A stretch of 38,144 nucleotides of DNA from Mastigamoeba balamuthi (GCA_902651635.1 CACRSC010000038.1:408637-446780), one strand, 5' to 3'; shown: positions 1 through 10,700, numbered from the stretch's first letter. The notes: a model not told the origin generated them from the sequence alone. Program-made: numbers and translations.

Positions 1-42
1 GATCGGCCGCCCCCCCTGGTCCCCAGCTGCCGCACGCGCGGC

Positions 43-326
43 GGGTGTGGGCGCAGCACGCGCTGCCCGGCGTGTGTGCTGCCCCGCGGTCTCGGGCGCC
101 TCCTCTCTGCGGGGGAGGTCCCGAGCGCGGCGTAGCACGCGCCGGGTGTGCGTGTGTGCTGTCCCCCTCTCGGCCCCCGCGCACGGGTGTGGGCGCAGCA
201 CGCGCTGCCTGGCGTGTGTGCTGCCCCGCGGTCTCGGGCGCCTCCTCTGCGGGGGAGGTCCCGAGCGCGGCGTAGTACGCGCCGGGTGTGCGTGTGTGCT
301 GTCCCCCCCCCCTCTCGCGGCGCTGT
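43..326. repeat. 142-bp tandem repeat, two copies
   Basis: The stretch beginning gggtgtgggcgcagcacg at 43 recurs at 185, giving a 142-bp period. The two copies are nearly identical through the CGCTGCC[C/T]GGCGTGTG and GGGGGAGGTCCCGAGCG blocks; the second lacks a CT pair and has a longer C run near 301. Open frames exist in several phases, but they owe their openness to GC content and I see no recognisable protein. The following 327-480 holds no gene I can support. Confidence 0.85.
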
Positions 327-497
327 GGTCTGGGGCCTGGGCTCGGGCCAGCCAGAGTTCTCCGCCGCCATGCCCAAGTCCAAGTCCACCAACCCTCGCC
401 GCCGTCACCGCGTGCTCCGAGCTGGCTTGTGGAGCTGCTGCGCGACGAGCCGGAGCAACGCCCCGTCCACAGCCTCGCATAAACACAGCACAAGCAC

Positions 498-760
498 ACA
501 CAACAACAACAACACTACTCCGACACTGACGCAACAACACTCCGACACTCAACACTCCGACACTGACGCAACAACACTCCGACACTCAACACTCCGACAC
601 TGACACAACAACAACAACAGCAACAACACGTAGACACATTCCGGGAAGTGGTAGGCCCCCCCCAAGACATCTTGGGACGCCACCAACGCACACGCACACA
701 CACACAAACAAACATAACAACCATCACAGACCCGCACCAAACACACAAAACAAAAAAGTG
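498..760. repeat. CA-rich minisatellite and simple sequence
   Basis: From about 520 to 610 the 13-mer ACACTCCGACACT recurs with alternating TGACGCAACA and CA spacers, forming a 37-bp higher-order unit. It is flanked by CAA and CACA runs and merges into A/C-rich sequence to about 760. No coding function is apparent. Confidence 0.85.
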
Positions 761-1107
761 AAAAGAACAACCAACAGTCAAGTGTCAACAACGGGATCTG
801 TGCCTCTGCACTCCGATGGATGAAACGGGTGCCCACCGCGAGGATTGCGTGAAGAGTGCTCGTGCGAGTGTTCCGTGAGAGCTCGAGCTTTCCGGGTTGC
901 GGTTTGTCCTGTTGACCTCGAGCACCACAGCAGGTGATGCTGCACGCATTGGCAGAGGACGCGGCCCTGGCCGTTCCCGGTTCCAGAACAGCCAAGAGGT
1001 CCAACAGGTCAGCAGGTCCTACCAGGGCTGGTGAGGAACTTGGAGACTTCACGACGTCGTGGCCGGGCCGCTGCCATCCTCCTCCCTCTGCTGCTCGGCG
1101 CACGGCT

Positions 1108-1275
1108 GCCCCCTGTTGTTGCTGCTGCTTGGACTCGTGCTCCTTCTCCTCGCCTCCCGTCGTGTATTGCGAATCAGAACGTATGAAGACACGCGTCACC
1201 TCGTTTTCGAGCAGCTGCGCGTCGACGTCGTCGGGAAGACCGAGCCACGCAAGGGTCTCCGGGGACTGCGGCTGG
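1108..1275 (-). pseudogene. Dynein heavy-chain fragment (duplicated, decayed)
   Basis: This stretch matches part of the dynein gene further along the window (about 8668-8853) in the same orientation. The minus strand reads PETLAWLGLPDDVDAQLLENE, against PETPAWLGLPEDADALLLENE in the intact gene, then GGEEKEHESKQQQQQ against the Glu/Gln-rich tract of the parent. Similarity fades on both sides: upstream becomes unrelated lysine-rich sequence, downstream becomes low complexity. There is no start, stop or neighbouring dynein exon, so this is a relic copy rather than a gene. The CAG/GAG-type microsatellite lies inside the copied piece and may mark how the duplication arose. About 800-1107 holds nothing else I recognise. 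Confidence 0.8.
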
Positions 1276-1351
1276 ACAAAGCACAAAACTCGGTAAAGAA
1301 AAAAAGACAATTAAAAATCAAATGGGATCCCGAGTACACTGTGTTCTGTGC

Positions 1352-1383
1352 GCTGTGCTGTGCTGTGCTGTGCTGTGCTGTGC
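1352..1383. repeat. GCTGT pentanucleotide microsatellite
   Basis: About six uninterrupted TGTGC/GCTGT units. It lies just downstream (minus-strand sense) of the stop codon of the possible coiled-coil gene. Confidence 0.9.
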
Positions 1384-1407
1384 GGTGTACTGAGCTCAGG
1401 TGCGTCA

Positions 1408-2461
1408 CTAGAAGAGCAGGGCCTCCAGCAGCCCCTTGAACCGTCCGAGGAGCATCCAGGCAGCCCCCTTGGCCTTATCCTTCTCGCCTCGCAGCGCCAC
1501 GACACGCTGGCAGATTCCCACGTGCTGCGCCCCGCGCTTGTCACGCTCCAGGGCTGGACCACCTCGCCCCTCGCCGTCTCCCTGTCCATGACCTGTGCAG
1601 CAGAGCGCCTGCCCGAGTGGCAGTCAGCCTTGCGGGCCTGCTGGACCGCGGCCCCGAGCGTCTCGTCGGCCTCAGCGCTGCTGTGGGCCAGCGTCTCCTC
1701 GTGCTCAAGCTGCGCCTCGGTCAGCCCCCGTGTGCGTCCCATCAGCGCGGCGCGCCCAGCATCTGCCCCAGCACCGCCACGTGCTTATCGTGCAGCTGGG
1801 CAAGGTCTGCCAGCAGCGTCACCAGCGCTGCCTGCGCCTCCTCGTACGCCACCGACGACGCGCTCCGCAGCACCAGAGCCTGGTCCAGCACGGCCCGCGA
1901 TGCCTCCAGCGTCGCCAGCACCTCCGCGAGGTCCCTCCACGCGCCCTCCTCCGCGCCCGCCAGCTCCAAGGCCGTCTGGTGAAGCCGCACTGCGTCTGCG
2001 GCCCTGCTGACCAGCACCCCTGCCGCCAGCCCTGCCAGCGCCCACCGCGCCACCCGCCACGTGGCCAGCCACTGTCCCACCTCCGTGAGCCTCACCACTC
2101 CCCACATCGACAAGCCTGTCGGACGGCACACGATCCGGGTTTGAATTGAGCGGTATTCGGAGAAATCCATATTCAATTGAATTTCATCTGCACTGAATGA
2201 TTCGTGGCGGCACCAGGCGATGAGACAATTTCCTCCCCCGGAATTCCGCCTGCCCGAAGCGTCGCGATCCGAATTCGAATTGATTTTCAAGATTGAATTT
2301 CATCTGCGCTGAGCTGATTCGGAGCTCTGCGCGGAATCCCCCCCCCGCATTTCACACAAACTCGTGATAATGTCGAGGCCGGGGACGGTGCGCAGCGCGC
2401 CGAGGATCAGCAGGGCGAAGACGCCGACGTGCAGCAGCAGCACGACCACCTGCGCCGTCTT
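1408..2461 (-). CDS. Possible membrane/coiled-coil protein, exons incomplete
   Basis: I do not recognise this protein. On the minus strand, about 2461-2355 reads KKTAQVVVLLLHVGVF...GLDIIT, a clear hydrophobic segment preceded by an acceptor-like accaag. After an AT-richer gap (about 2354-2124) that looks intronic, an acceptor cgacag at 2124 opens a frame reading LSMWGVVRLTEVGQWLATW and then a heptad-rich Ala/Leu/Glu helix to about 1770. A possible 63-bp intron (gtggcg...ccgag) joins this to AQLEHEETLAHSSAEADETL. A third frame ends ALERDKRGAQHVG...GLLEALLF with a stop at 1410-1408. The last join could not be made with a clean GT-AG intron, so it may be a frameshifted pseudogene. The upstream start is not visible. 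Confidence 0.35.
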
Positions 2462-3370
2462 CTTGGTACGCAGTTGATGCGCTTGTCTTGAAGAGGATGT
2501 ACGGGTGATCGGGTTGCGATCGTATGGTGTATTGTATTGGTTTGGGCAATTCAGAGGTGCTCCCGAAATTGATTCCGCCCCTCGGGTCGAGGAAAACGTG
2601 CGATCCCAAGCCGGGCCCTAAAGCTCCATGCACATGCTCTGGGCTTGGGGAAAGCCCTCACAAGGGCTGCTGTGGAGCAAGGGGACCTCTCGGAGCGTGG
2701 GCCGGGAGAAGGGATTGCGGTTGGGGATTGGGCCCAGAGGTGCCGGAACGAACGCGGAGGCACTGGCGGTAGATCGGCGGGTGGAGGAGGAACGAAAGCA
2801 AGGTGGGTGCGGGGGTGGGCAAACCCTGGTGGGAGTGCACAGCAGCCCGTCTGAACGCACTCGGGCCGGATGACGCCGTGAATGCTCGCTATCTGCGCCG
2901 CGTTAGGGGAGATATCGCTCCCCCGGCCGAGAGCAGTTGCTCCACCGGGGATCGGTGCCCGCTGGTTCACTCCTGTTCACTCGCGCTGCACCCGCATAGC
3001 GGCGGGTGCGCGACGGAACTGGTGCGCCGTCTAGCGGTGCGTGGGTGCGGGATGCTGTGGCGGGCTGTTGTGGGGTTGTGACTTGCAACCTCCGAAGTAT
3101 AGGCTACGGCACCTGCTCTCGTGCCTTCCTCCACGAGCATCACAGTGACCCACGTGCTGTCACTGGGGTAGCTGGGTGTCTGGCGAGGGCTGAGCGTGTG
3201 CCGGTGGAGCCGTACAAGCGTGCGGGATGCCGGAGCCCGCATTCCCGGGCGAACAACGGCGCCGTTTCAGTTGCGTACCGTCACGGAGAGATTCCAAGGG
3301 TTCGGACTCGGGGTTGCGTCACCCGACGCCACGTGGACGGGAAAAAGCGGTTGGCAATATCTGGCAAGAT
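2462..3370. other. Intergenic sequence, no gene recognised
   Basis: Open frames are present on both strands but none has recognisable motifs, a plausible start context or splice structure. A short motif TTGAATTTCATCTGC occurs twice just before this region (about 2176 and 2293), inside the presumed intron of the preceding gene. Confidence 0.5.
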
Positions 3371-3378
3371 TGTGTTGC

Positions 3379-3384
3379 TATAAA
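3379..3384 (+). promoter_or_regulatory. TATA-like element
   Basis: TATAAA in a local AT dip, 59 bp upstream of the ATG at 3443 that opens the candidate repeat-containing gene. Position and sequence suit a core promoter, but nothing else confirms transcription. Confidence 0.35.
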
Positions 3385-3442
3385 TGGCTTGGCGCCAACA
3401 GAGAGCCTCATTTTTGTTGTTCATCCTTTGCCGGTGATCACC

Positions 3443-4581
3443 ATGCCACCTCGCACCACACCCGCTTTGTCCCGACCCCTTTGTCGCCACTTAGTTGCCC
3501 CTGCGAGGCTCCTCTCTGACGGTGCGTCCCGGCCTCTCGCTCCGTTCCGCGTTTTCAGCCTTTTGTGCAGAACACTGCTCACAAACGGCCGGTCCCCCGC
3601 ACGCATTCCCGCAGGTCCGGACACGGTCGAGGCGTAGTCAAGGCGGTCAAGGAGTCGGGGAGCGTGCGGCGTGGAGCGTCCAAGTACCCCACCAGCCCTG
3701 GTTGGAAGCGGCTGCATGGTCCGGTCGCTCACGCGTCCGCGGGTGTGCAAATCCCCCCCAACTCTCGGCGGAAGCGGCTGGAGCTCCACGCCCTCCCCCC
3801 GACCCGACCCACCAGTCTGTGCCTCGCCTTCCGCCGTTGTTCTCAGTCCGCCAGTCCGCGTGTGCCTGGCGACCAGCCGCGCTACCTCGCGACCATCGTT
3901 TAGAAGACGTAGACCCCCTCTGCCCCCACCACCCCTCCCTGTTCTCTTCAACGCTGCCCTCACCGCTCACCCGGGACCCCCCGAAGCGAATCAGCTCCCG
4001 CACCACCTGGACAAGTGAGATGCCATCCCGCACTCGTGGCGTCGCCGACATGCAGAAACATCGGCAGGATGCACAAGGCCCTGTGAGTTCGATTTATTTC
4101 CCCTGCGCGGGCTTTTTTCTGATAACCGGTGTTTTTCTCGCAGTTGCACGCGCCGCCCCGCGCTTCAGAGGCACCAGAGGCTCCCGAGAGACGCAGCGGC
4201 TGGACAGAAACGACACCGTGGAGCGTCCAAGTACCCCACCAGCCCTGGTTGGAAGCGGCTGCATGGTCCGGTCGCTCACGCGTCCGCGGGCGTGCAAATC
4301 CCCCCCAACTCTCGGCGGAAGCGGCTGGAGCTCCACGGCAGTCCCCCGTCCAAGTTCCCCCCTCTCTCGGACCTCTCGGCTGTTCTCGAACCGCAGTGGT
4401 GCCGGGTCGCGTCCTCTACCAGCTCGTTCAGCGTCACGGGTGCAGAAGATCGACAAGACGAACCAGCCCAGCAAAGTGGGGCTGTCGGCACACTCACACA
4501 CGCAGTCGAATCGTATCTGTCAGTGCTCTCACCACGCACACACAACACAATGGTTCGTTACTATCTCGGAGCAGAGCTTGA
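3443..4581 (+). CDS. Candidate novel spliced gene with twin 40-residue repeats
   Basis: No family recognised. A consistent model has ATG at 3443, exon 3443-3521, a 49-bp intron (GTGCGT...TGTGCAG, 3522-3570), exon 3571-4082, a 61-bp intron (GTGAGT...ctgataacc...CTCGCAG, 4083-4143) and exon 4144-4581 ending TGA: 1029 nt, 342 aa. Although the repeat copies are 547 bp apart (not a multiple of three), the proposed splicing puts both in one frame, each reading SVQVPHQPWLEAAAW... through AEAAGAP with a single Cys/Arg difference. Against this, the product is Pro/Arg/Ser-rich and low-complexity. The minus strand is also open through both copies (QPLPxRxGG motifs), and differences between the internal half-repeats look more synonymous on that strand. 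Coding strand and reality are therefore unsettled. Confidence 0.35.
3671..3790. repeat. 120-bp direct repeat, copy 1
   Basis: Identical to 4218-4337 except one base (gggTgtg versus gggCgtg). Each copy contains two related half-units around GGAAGCGGCTG. Confidence 0.95.
4218..4337. repeat. 120-bp direct repeat, copy 2
   Basis: Second copy of the 120-bp unit, 547 bp from the first and in the same orientation. The boundaries are abrupt: the flanking sequences share nothing. The near-identity implies a recent duplication or gene conversion. Confidence 0.95.
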
Positions 4582-4619
4582 ACACAGGTCCCGTTGTTTT
4601 GTCTCTTCTCTGCACCGAT

Positions 4620-4931
4620 CATGAGACTCTCAGGCTGGCGGGTGAAACTGCGGTAATGCCCTGTGGTGGCACAAAGAGCGCACAATGTGGCTCGTGTGCT
4701 TCACGCGGCCCTGCGCGCCGAGGCCGAGCGACCGACCGATCGCAAGTAGCGCGCGCGCCAGCTTCTGCTTGAGAACAGGGCGTCGCTCAGCAGGAGGCCC
4801 GGCCAGCGTGTGGCTCGGCGGCCTCGTCACCCCGAGGCCTACATCACCGCGACGTGCCCATCTTGCCAGCCGCGCCAACGGGTGGTCTCTCGGGACGCTG
4901 CACCTCGTACTCGACGCGATGCCAGCAGCTG
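4620..4931. pseudogene. Scrambled dynein heavy-chain fragments
   Basis: Three pieces of the dynein gene are stitched together here. 4620-4688 matches 7686-7759, the dynein 3' flank (CATGAGACTCTCA...GGTGGCACA), same orientation. 4690-4740 matches about 8430-8480, coding, same orientation (GTGTGCTTCACGCGGCCCTG). 4779-4931 matches about 8130-8290 but inverted, so the plus strand now reads ASVWLGG and SRANGWSLGTLHLVLDA, as in the dynein C-terminal domain. The pieces are diverged and not joined in frame. This is a composite relic, not a gene. Confidence 0.75.
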
Positions 4932-5180
4932 CTATGCAGAACCGCGTCATCGACAGGATAATCTTACGGACCCTCGTCTCGAGGCAACTCATACTGCGGA
5001 GATTCTCGCGAGACAATTGACCGCGGACGGCGAAGAACTTCGCAGAGCCTCGCCTTAAAGGAAAGGGATAAAGAAGAGAATAAGTTAAGCCTCATTCGCA
5101 AGCCTCCCCTTCCGTTCTTTCGTTTAGCGGGGTTTAGTAACGCAACGGGGATTCTTAGATTCGTTCTTCAGTACAATAAG
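4932..5180. other. 5' flank of the Crinkler-like gene
   Basis: No gene seen. The last 130 bp before the ATG at 5181 are AT-richer (ggaaagggataaagaagag, cgtttagcggggtttagtaa) and are the likely promoter and 5' leader of the downstream gene. Confidence 0.4.
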
Positions 5181-7514
5181 ATGACTTCTGTGCGTTTTCC
5201 ACCACGCCGCGCTCCTCCGCAGCCCGAGTAACCTCTGCTCCGTGCAGGTTACACTGTTGCACATCTTTGTGCGGTTCAGGAGCAAGGAGGGGGTCGCGGA
5301 GGACATCGACGTCAAAGTCGCCTGCGGCACCAACGGCACCGAATTCAAGGATGCCGTGCTCGCTAAGCTCAGGGAGCGCGGGTTCGTTGTCGCAGAACCC
5401 ATCGCCTTGGTCGTCGCCGCGGACGTCGCCAACGATGCGGCAGCTCTTGAGCGCAATGCGGCTGCTGCGGGAGGAGAGTTGGAGCCCTTTTTCGAGGCGG
5501 GCGAGGGACCACTGAACGGCAAGCACGTGCTCAATCCGCGAGCCTCGCTGGACACCATCCTCGCGGACTTTTTGAGGAAGAGGAAGCCCGGTATCATCGT
5601 CGAGTTCTTCGCCTCTGTCGATGGTACTACACCCCCTCCGCGCGCACGCTGGCCTCCATCATCCTCAACGGCCGGGAGGGATGATAGACTACGAGGCCGA
5701 GGCCCAGAAAGCCCTGGCAGCAGCTGTCGCCCTCACCAACAGATTGCTGGATCCAGTAGCGCGGTCCACCGTGCTGGACTACCTCTACCCCCTCAAGTTG
5801 TCTCGGACTACTGCGCTGCTTCTCAACCTCTGGGCGACCTCTCCCGAGAACCTGTACAGCTGGGTTCAGGGCTGTCTCCGCTCCAGGAGTGCGTGCTCCT
5901 TGTGCCTATCGTTCGCACTCAGACACACTCATACTCAGCGAAACCGCACGATTGCTTTGTCACCGCCCAGACCAGTCGTCGTTCCAGCAGTGGGGCTCCT
6001 CGTTGTCTACCTTCGGAGAAGAAGTTCGGCGCCACTCCGCTGTCCCGCTCCGCGGTCTCGACCTGCTGCATCTTTTTGAGCACCACGACGCGTCTCTCGC
6101 ACTGCCCGACGTGCGAGCTTTCCTAGACAGCCCCGTCTGGAGAGAGATCGGTGGGCGTTCCTTTCAGCCTACAACGAGAAATACTGACAGCTGTGATCAG
6201 AGGAACTCGACCCCTCGACCCACGAGCACGTTCTGCAGGAGAAGGTCGGAAGAGCAGTAGCAACGCTGAGCCACTTGAACACCCCCATAGTATTCTCAGG
6301 TAATTCAAGGATCACGATTAAGAAGGTCCCCGATGTCTATGGATACGCCAGAGGGCATGAGCAGCAGCCGCTCTGGGTAGCCTGGATGTTGGACTTCATG
6401 AAGAAGGACATCGAGCTGGACTTACCTGCTGTCGTGGGGCAGATCTATGGGCACGCAAGTGAGCTGCTAAAGAAAGCTCCTGTTGGGGGCTCCCGGGTAT
6501 CGCTTGCGTGCTTAACAACTTAGTTCACTCAGTCAACGAATAGATCGTCGTCGGAGCGACCAACACGATTGACTCGCTGTGGCTCGTCCTGAGCAAGCAC
6601 AGGCTCGATGAAGAAGGATGGCCAACGTACTCTCTGGTCCGGATCGACGGAACGCAGGTTCCTCTTAAGCGTATCCTTCTTTCCCTTCTGTGCGTTCATC
6701 CCTTCAGTTTTGCTCGTGATTGACCTGCGAACACAGGTTCGAGGACATGTCCACGTTTACGGGAGAGAGGCTGCCTGCTGTGCATTGGAACCACCACGAG
6801 ATCCCCCTCGTGAAGGGATTGGGAAGGGGAGCAACAAGCGAGGTATACGTCTGCACGGACCCGGAGAACAACAGGTCCGCAATCCTCAAGGTTATCAGGG
6901 CAGAGGGCGGACACGGCCTCGGCGATGCCGTCGCTCTCAAGATGCTCGCGGATGCCAAGGTCAGCGATGTTCCTTGCCTCGTTCACGTGTGCGATGACGG
7001 ACGTTCTGTTGTGACAACCCCGCTCTGTGCCGATACTGCCGGTCTCTTCCCCGAACTCGCCAAGGACCTCCCCCGTCTGGTCGCTGTGCTTCAGGCAGCA
7101 CACTGCAGGGCCGGGATCATGCACCGCGACATTCGTCCCGAGAATGTGATGCATCACCACAAGAAGCTGCAGCTGATCGACTGGGGGTTCGCGACCGAGG
7201 AGGGACCGCAACAACCCGTTGGTGTGTTCGACTACATGTCTCCGTCCCTCCAGGGCCAACTGGCTTCAATGTCAGTTCGTGGAGCGCCAGTTCGGTACTC
7301 GTTCTCGGATGACCTGATAGCACTCGTTCGCACAAGCATCGCTCTCGTGTCCGACCATGCCCGTGCCCACATTTCCCGCTTTCCTTGCTCCACCCCCGAG
7401 GACTCGTATTCGTTCTGGAGGAGTGTCAACCCGCAGTATGAAAGACTGCACGCAGCTGCTCTGGCCCGAGACTACGATGCCCTGGGGAAAGTGATTGGAA
7501 ACCTCTCCAAGTGA
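5181..7514 (+). CDS. Crinkler-like protein with C-terminal kinase domain
   Basis: Seven exons fit one frame: 5181-5189, 5248-5623, 5679-5888, 5971-6150, 6201-6496, 6544-6689 and 6737-7514. They total 1995 nt (664 aa), with introns of 47-82 bp and frequent GTGCGT donors. Residues about 1-130 form a compact alpha/beta region ending KPGIIVEFFA, resembling the ubiquitin-like header of Crinkler (CRN) proteins. Residues about 130-400 are an unassigned helical middle. From about 410 there is a protein-kinase-like domain: glycine loop GLGRGATSEVYV, candidate lysine AILKVI, catalytic loop HRDIRPENVM (about 535) and IDWGFA (about 552) in place of DFG, then SFSDDLIALV, all typical of CRN D2-type kinases. 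Catalytic residues look intact. CRNs are known as effectors or conflict proteins in oomycetes, chytrids and other eukaryotes; the role here is unknown. The exon-3 acceptor (ggag) is the weakest join. Confidence 0.7.
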
Positions 7515-7785
7515 CTTTTTGTCCCTCGTGGGACCAGCCGCCACTTTTGTTCTTGAGAAGGTTACTCACACCAGCGACCCATCACTCAATATGATTGTCG
7601 TGCTCGAGCCAAGGGGTGTGAGGAGTTGAAAAGCAATCTCAGCGCGCGGGATAGCAAAAACGAAATTAAGAACAGAGCGTGGGACCATGAGACTCTCAAG
7701 ATGGGGTGAAACTGCGTCAAAGCCCTGTTCTGTTGGTGGCACAGAGAGTGCACAACGTGCATCTGTCGGGATGCTCGTCCTTGCC
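7515..7785. other. Convergent intergenic region with dynein 3' flank
   Basis: This lies between the stop codons of the Crinkler-like gene (+) and the dynein gene (-). It must hold both 3' UTRs. The part at 7686-7759 is the source of one of the duplicated pieces found at 4620-4688. Confidence 0.6.
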
Positions 7786-10700
7786 TCACTGCGGCTGTTT
7801 CCAGCAGCACAGCGCAACGCCACGCTCGCTCCAGACGCTGCTGTGCAGCTTGTCGCAGGTCTCGTCGACGGGGATCTGCAGCCCGAACAGCAGCGACCCG
7901 CGCGACTCTGTCAGGTACAGCGGCACGCTCACCAGGTTGCCGCCCTGCTGCTCCTCCTGGGCCCACCTGAGCCTCATGGGCCCCAGCGACACGCTGCCGC
8001 CCGCGCCCGTCGTCGCCACCAGAGCCCCGCGGTGCAGCCCGGCGTTCTCCAGCGTCATCCCCGACACCACAAACTGCTCGGGGCGCAGCTTGCCGGCAGC
8101 GACGGCGCCGGCCTCGGCGGACCCGAGCGTCGCCAGCGTCGAGTCGAGCACGAGGTGCAGCGTCTCGAGCGACCACCCGTTGGCGCGGCTGGCCGCCTGG
8201 CGCGTCGCGGTGACGTAGGCCTCGGGGTGGAAGAGGCCGCCGAGCCACACGCTGGCCGGGCCGCTGCCCTCCTTCTGCTGAGCGGCGCACAGCGAGGAGA
8301 TGTGCTCGCAGCGCCTCGCGAGGTCGTGAACGAACGCCGCCGGGGTCGAGCAGTCGGCGGCCCCGAGCATGCCCTTCCACAGCCTGGGCACCGCGCCGAC
8401 GGTGAGGTCCGCGGTGACCGAGCGGATGCGGTTCGTGTGCTTCACGCGGCCCTGCGCGGCCTCGAGAATGCCGACCAGGTCCGAGCGCGTGAGCGACAGC
8501 GCCTCCGACGCCGCGCGGGCCTCGCGCTCCACGCAGCGCCGCAGAGGGTCCGCCGACTCCGAGGCCGCGAGCGCCCCGACAAAGGACTGCGGCAGCGCCT
8601 GCAGCCACCCCTGCACGTTCTGGCACAACACCCGCATGGCAGTAGACATCTCGCCGGCAGCAGACGCCCCCTGCTGCTGCTGCTGCTCGGGCTTGGCCTC
8701 GTGCTCTTCCTCCTCCTCCTCCTCCTCGCCGCCCTCTGCGTTCTGCATGCGCAGAACACGGCGGAAGACACGCAGCGCCTCGTTCTCGAGCAGAAGCGCG
8801 TCGGCATCCTCGGGAAGGCCGAGCCACGCAGGGGTCTCCGGGGGCAGCGACTGGGCCCACTTGAGGCACGCGGCGTGCGTCGACACGTCGAGGTGCCCGA
8901 GATCTGTGCCGGCAGCCCCCGTCGGCGTGGCGCACTCGACGAGGCGGAACCCCTCGTCGAAGCTCTGCGGAACAAACAGGCGGTCGAGGATCGACGACAG
9001 CGCGCGGGCGTCGGCGTCGTTGTCGACGCGGCCGCCGTACAGCGACTGCGAGAGCAGCGCGCGCAGCGCCGCCCACGGCAGGCGCTCTGGCGGCACGTGG
9101 TCCGCGCCGCACGCGCACTGGTCCACCCAGCAGTCGACCGTGTCCAGCGCGCCGCGGAGGTCGCTCTCGCCAAACTCGTACGTCTTGGTCCACCCGCGCG
9201 GGTGGTAGCGCAGGCGCTCGATCGTCACGGCGTGGAACCACGCGACGAGGAAGTACAGGCGCCTGCGCTCGTGCGGCGGCCGCTCCATGCGCTCCGGAGC
9301 GATCGTCCCCAGCACGTGCAGCAGCGACGCGCGCAGGCCCGGCGGCGGCTCGTACGTGCACACGTACGACTGCCGCAGGAGGCTCGCCGGCAGCTTCGGG
9401 TGGATCTCGCTCGTCATGAACAGGCGGAAGTTCGGGTTGGGTGCCAGCACGTGCAGCCTCTTCTCGAGCTGCGAGAGCCACGCCGGCGCCAGGTGAACGT
9501 TCTTGAGCAGCACCCACGAGCCCACACGCGCGGCGTCGGCCACGGCCTTCTCGGCCGAGGCGAAGCCCTCGGCGCCAATGGCCAGCGACACGAGCTGGCG
9601 GCCCATCGTCCCCGCGAGAGTAGCGACGCGGCCGCTGGCGTCGTAGCCGAGGCGCGAGCACAGCAGAATGGGCGTGCAGCCCTCGCCCTGTTGGCCGTGC
9701 TGCTCGTCCTGCACCGCCCTCGCGAGGTCGGGCTCCACGGCGGGCCTGAACGAGTCGCCGAAGACAGCGCCGACAAACCTCTGAGCCGCGGCGACGGCCC
9801 TGTCGGGGCGCAGCGCCCTGAGCAGCAGCAGCGTCGCCCACGCGGCCCTGACGGCCGACTGCGGCGCGTCCAGCGGGGCAGGAAGGCCCGCCGCCTCGGG
9901 GGACGCCGCAGCGAGGAACGACCTCCACTGCTGGCTGCCGGAGGCGACGGCCTCCGGGACCCCCGCGAAGAGCGCGGACCTCGAGGCGAGCTTGCAGAGG
10001 TTGTTCCAGCGCTCGGCAGGGACGAATGCGGGAGGGGCGGCGGAGGCCTGCACGGCTGGCAGCTCCTCCGCGCGCAGGAGGAAGTCGGCCTCGGCGTCAG
10101 AGACGTCGTCCGGGGTGCCCTTGAGGCGGATGATCGCCAGACGCAGGCCCAGCGTCGCGTGGTCCTCGTGCAGCAGCGCCGAGCAGGCGCGGTTGTACAC
10201 GACCTCGAAGACGGCGTCGGTCAGCACGCGGATGCGCTGCTGCTGGTCGCTGACGCCCGCCAGGCGCGGGTTCGTAGGCGTGACGACGCGGCGGAACATC
10301 GCGAGGAACGCGCGCAGCGAGAACTGGTAGAGGAAGTGCACCTGCGCGAGGTGCTCGAGCGCGAAGTAGAGCTTGCTGCACGCGAGCGCCATGGGCCTGT
10401 ACGCAGCGCCCTCCTGCTCGACCTGCCGCATGATCCCGTCGCTCTCGGCCACGCGCTCGGTGACGGCCGCAGCGTCCTTGCGCAGCGTCTCGAGCGTCGC
10501 GAGCACCTTGTCGTCGTCGAGCAGCGACGAGCCGCCGCCCTGCTGGCTGATGGCAGCGAGCAACGACTTCTGCAGACCGCGCAGGCGCACGCGGTCCTCC
10601 CCCTGCGAGCGCAGCAGCTGCTCGCGGCGCTTGCACAGCTCGGGGCGCTCGGCGCTGAGCACGTGGTGCAGGCACTGGTCCAGCAGCCCCGACTGCGTGA

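Noticed and set aside
360-480. Small gene starting ATGCCCAAGTCCAAG
   Set aside because: The frame has no recognisable domain, and the alternative frame ending ELLRDEPEQRP looks kinase-like only by chance over a dozen residues.
3495-4772. Single unspliced 425-residue plus-strand frame
   Set aside because: Without splicing it reads the two 120-bp repeats in different frames and runs into the dynein relic; the spliced model is preferable.
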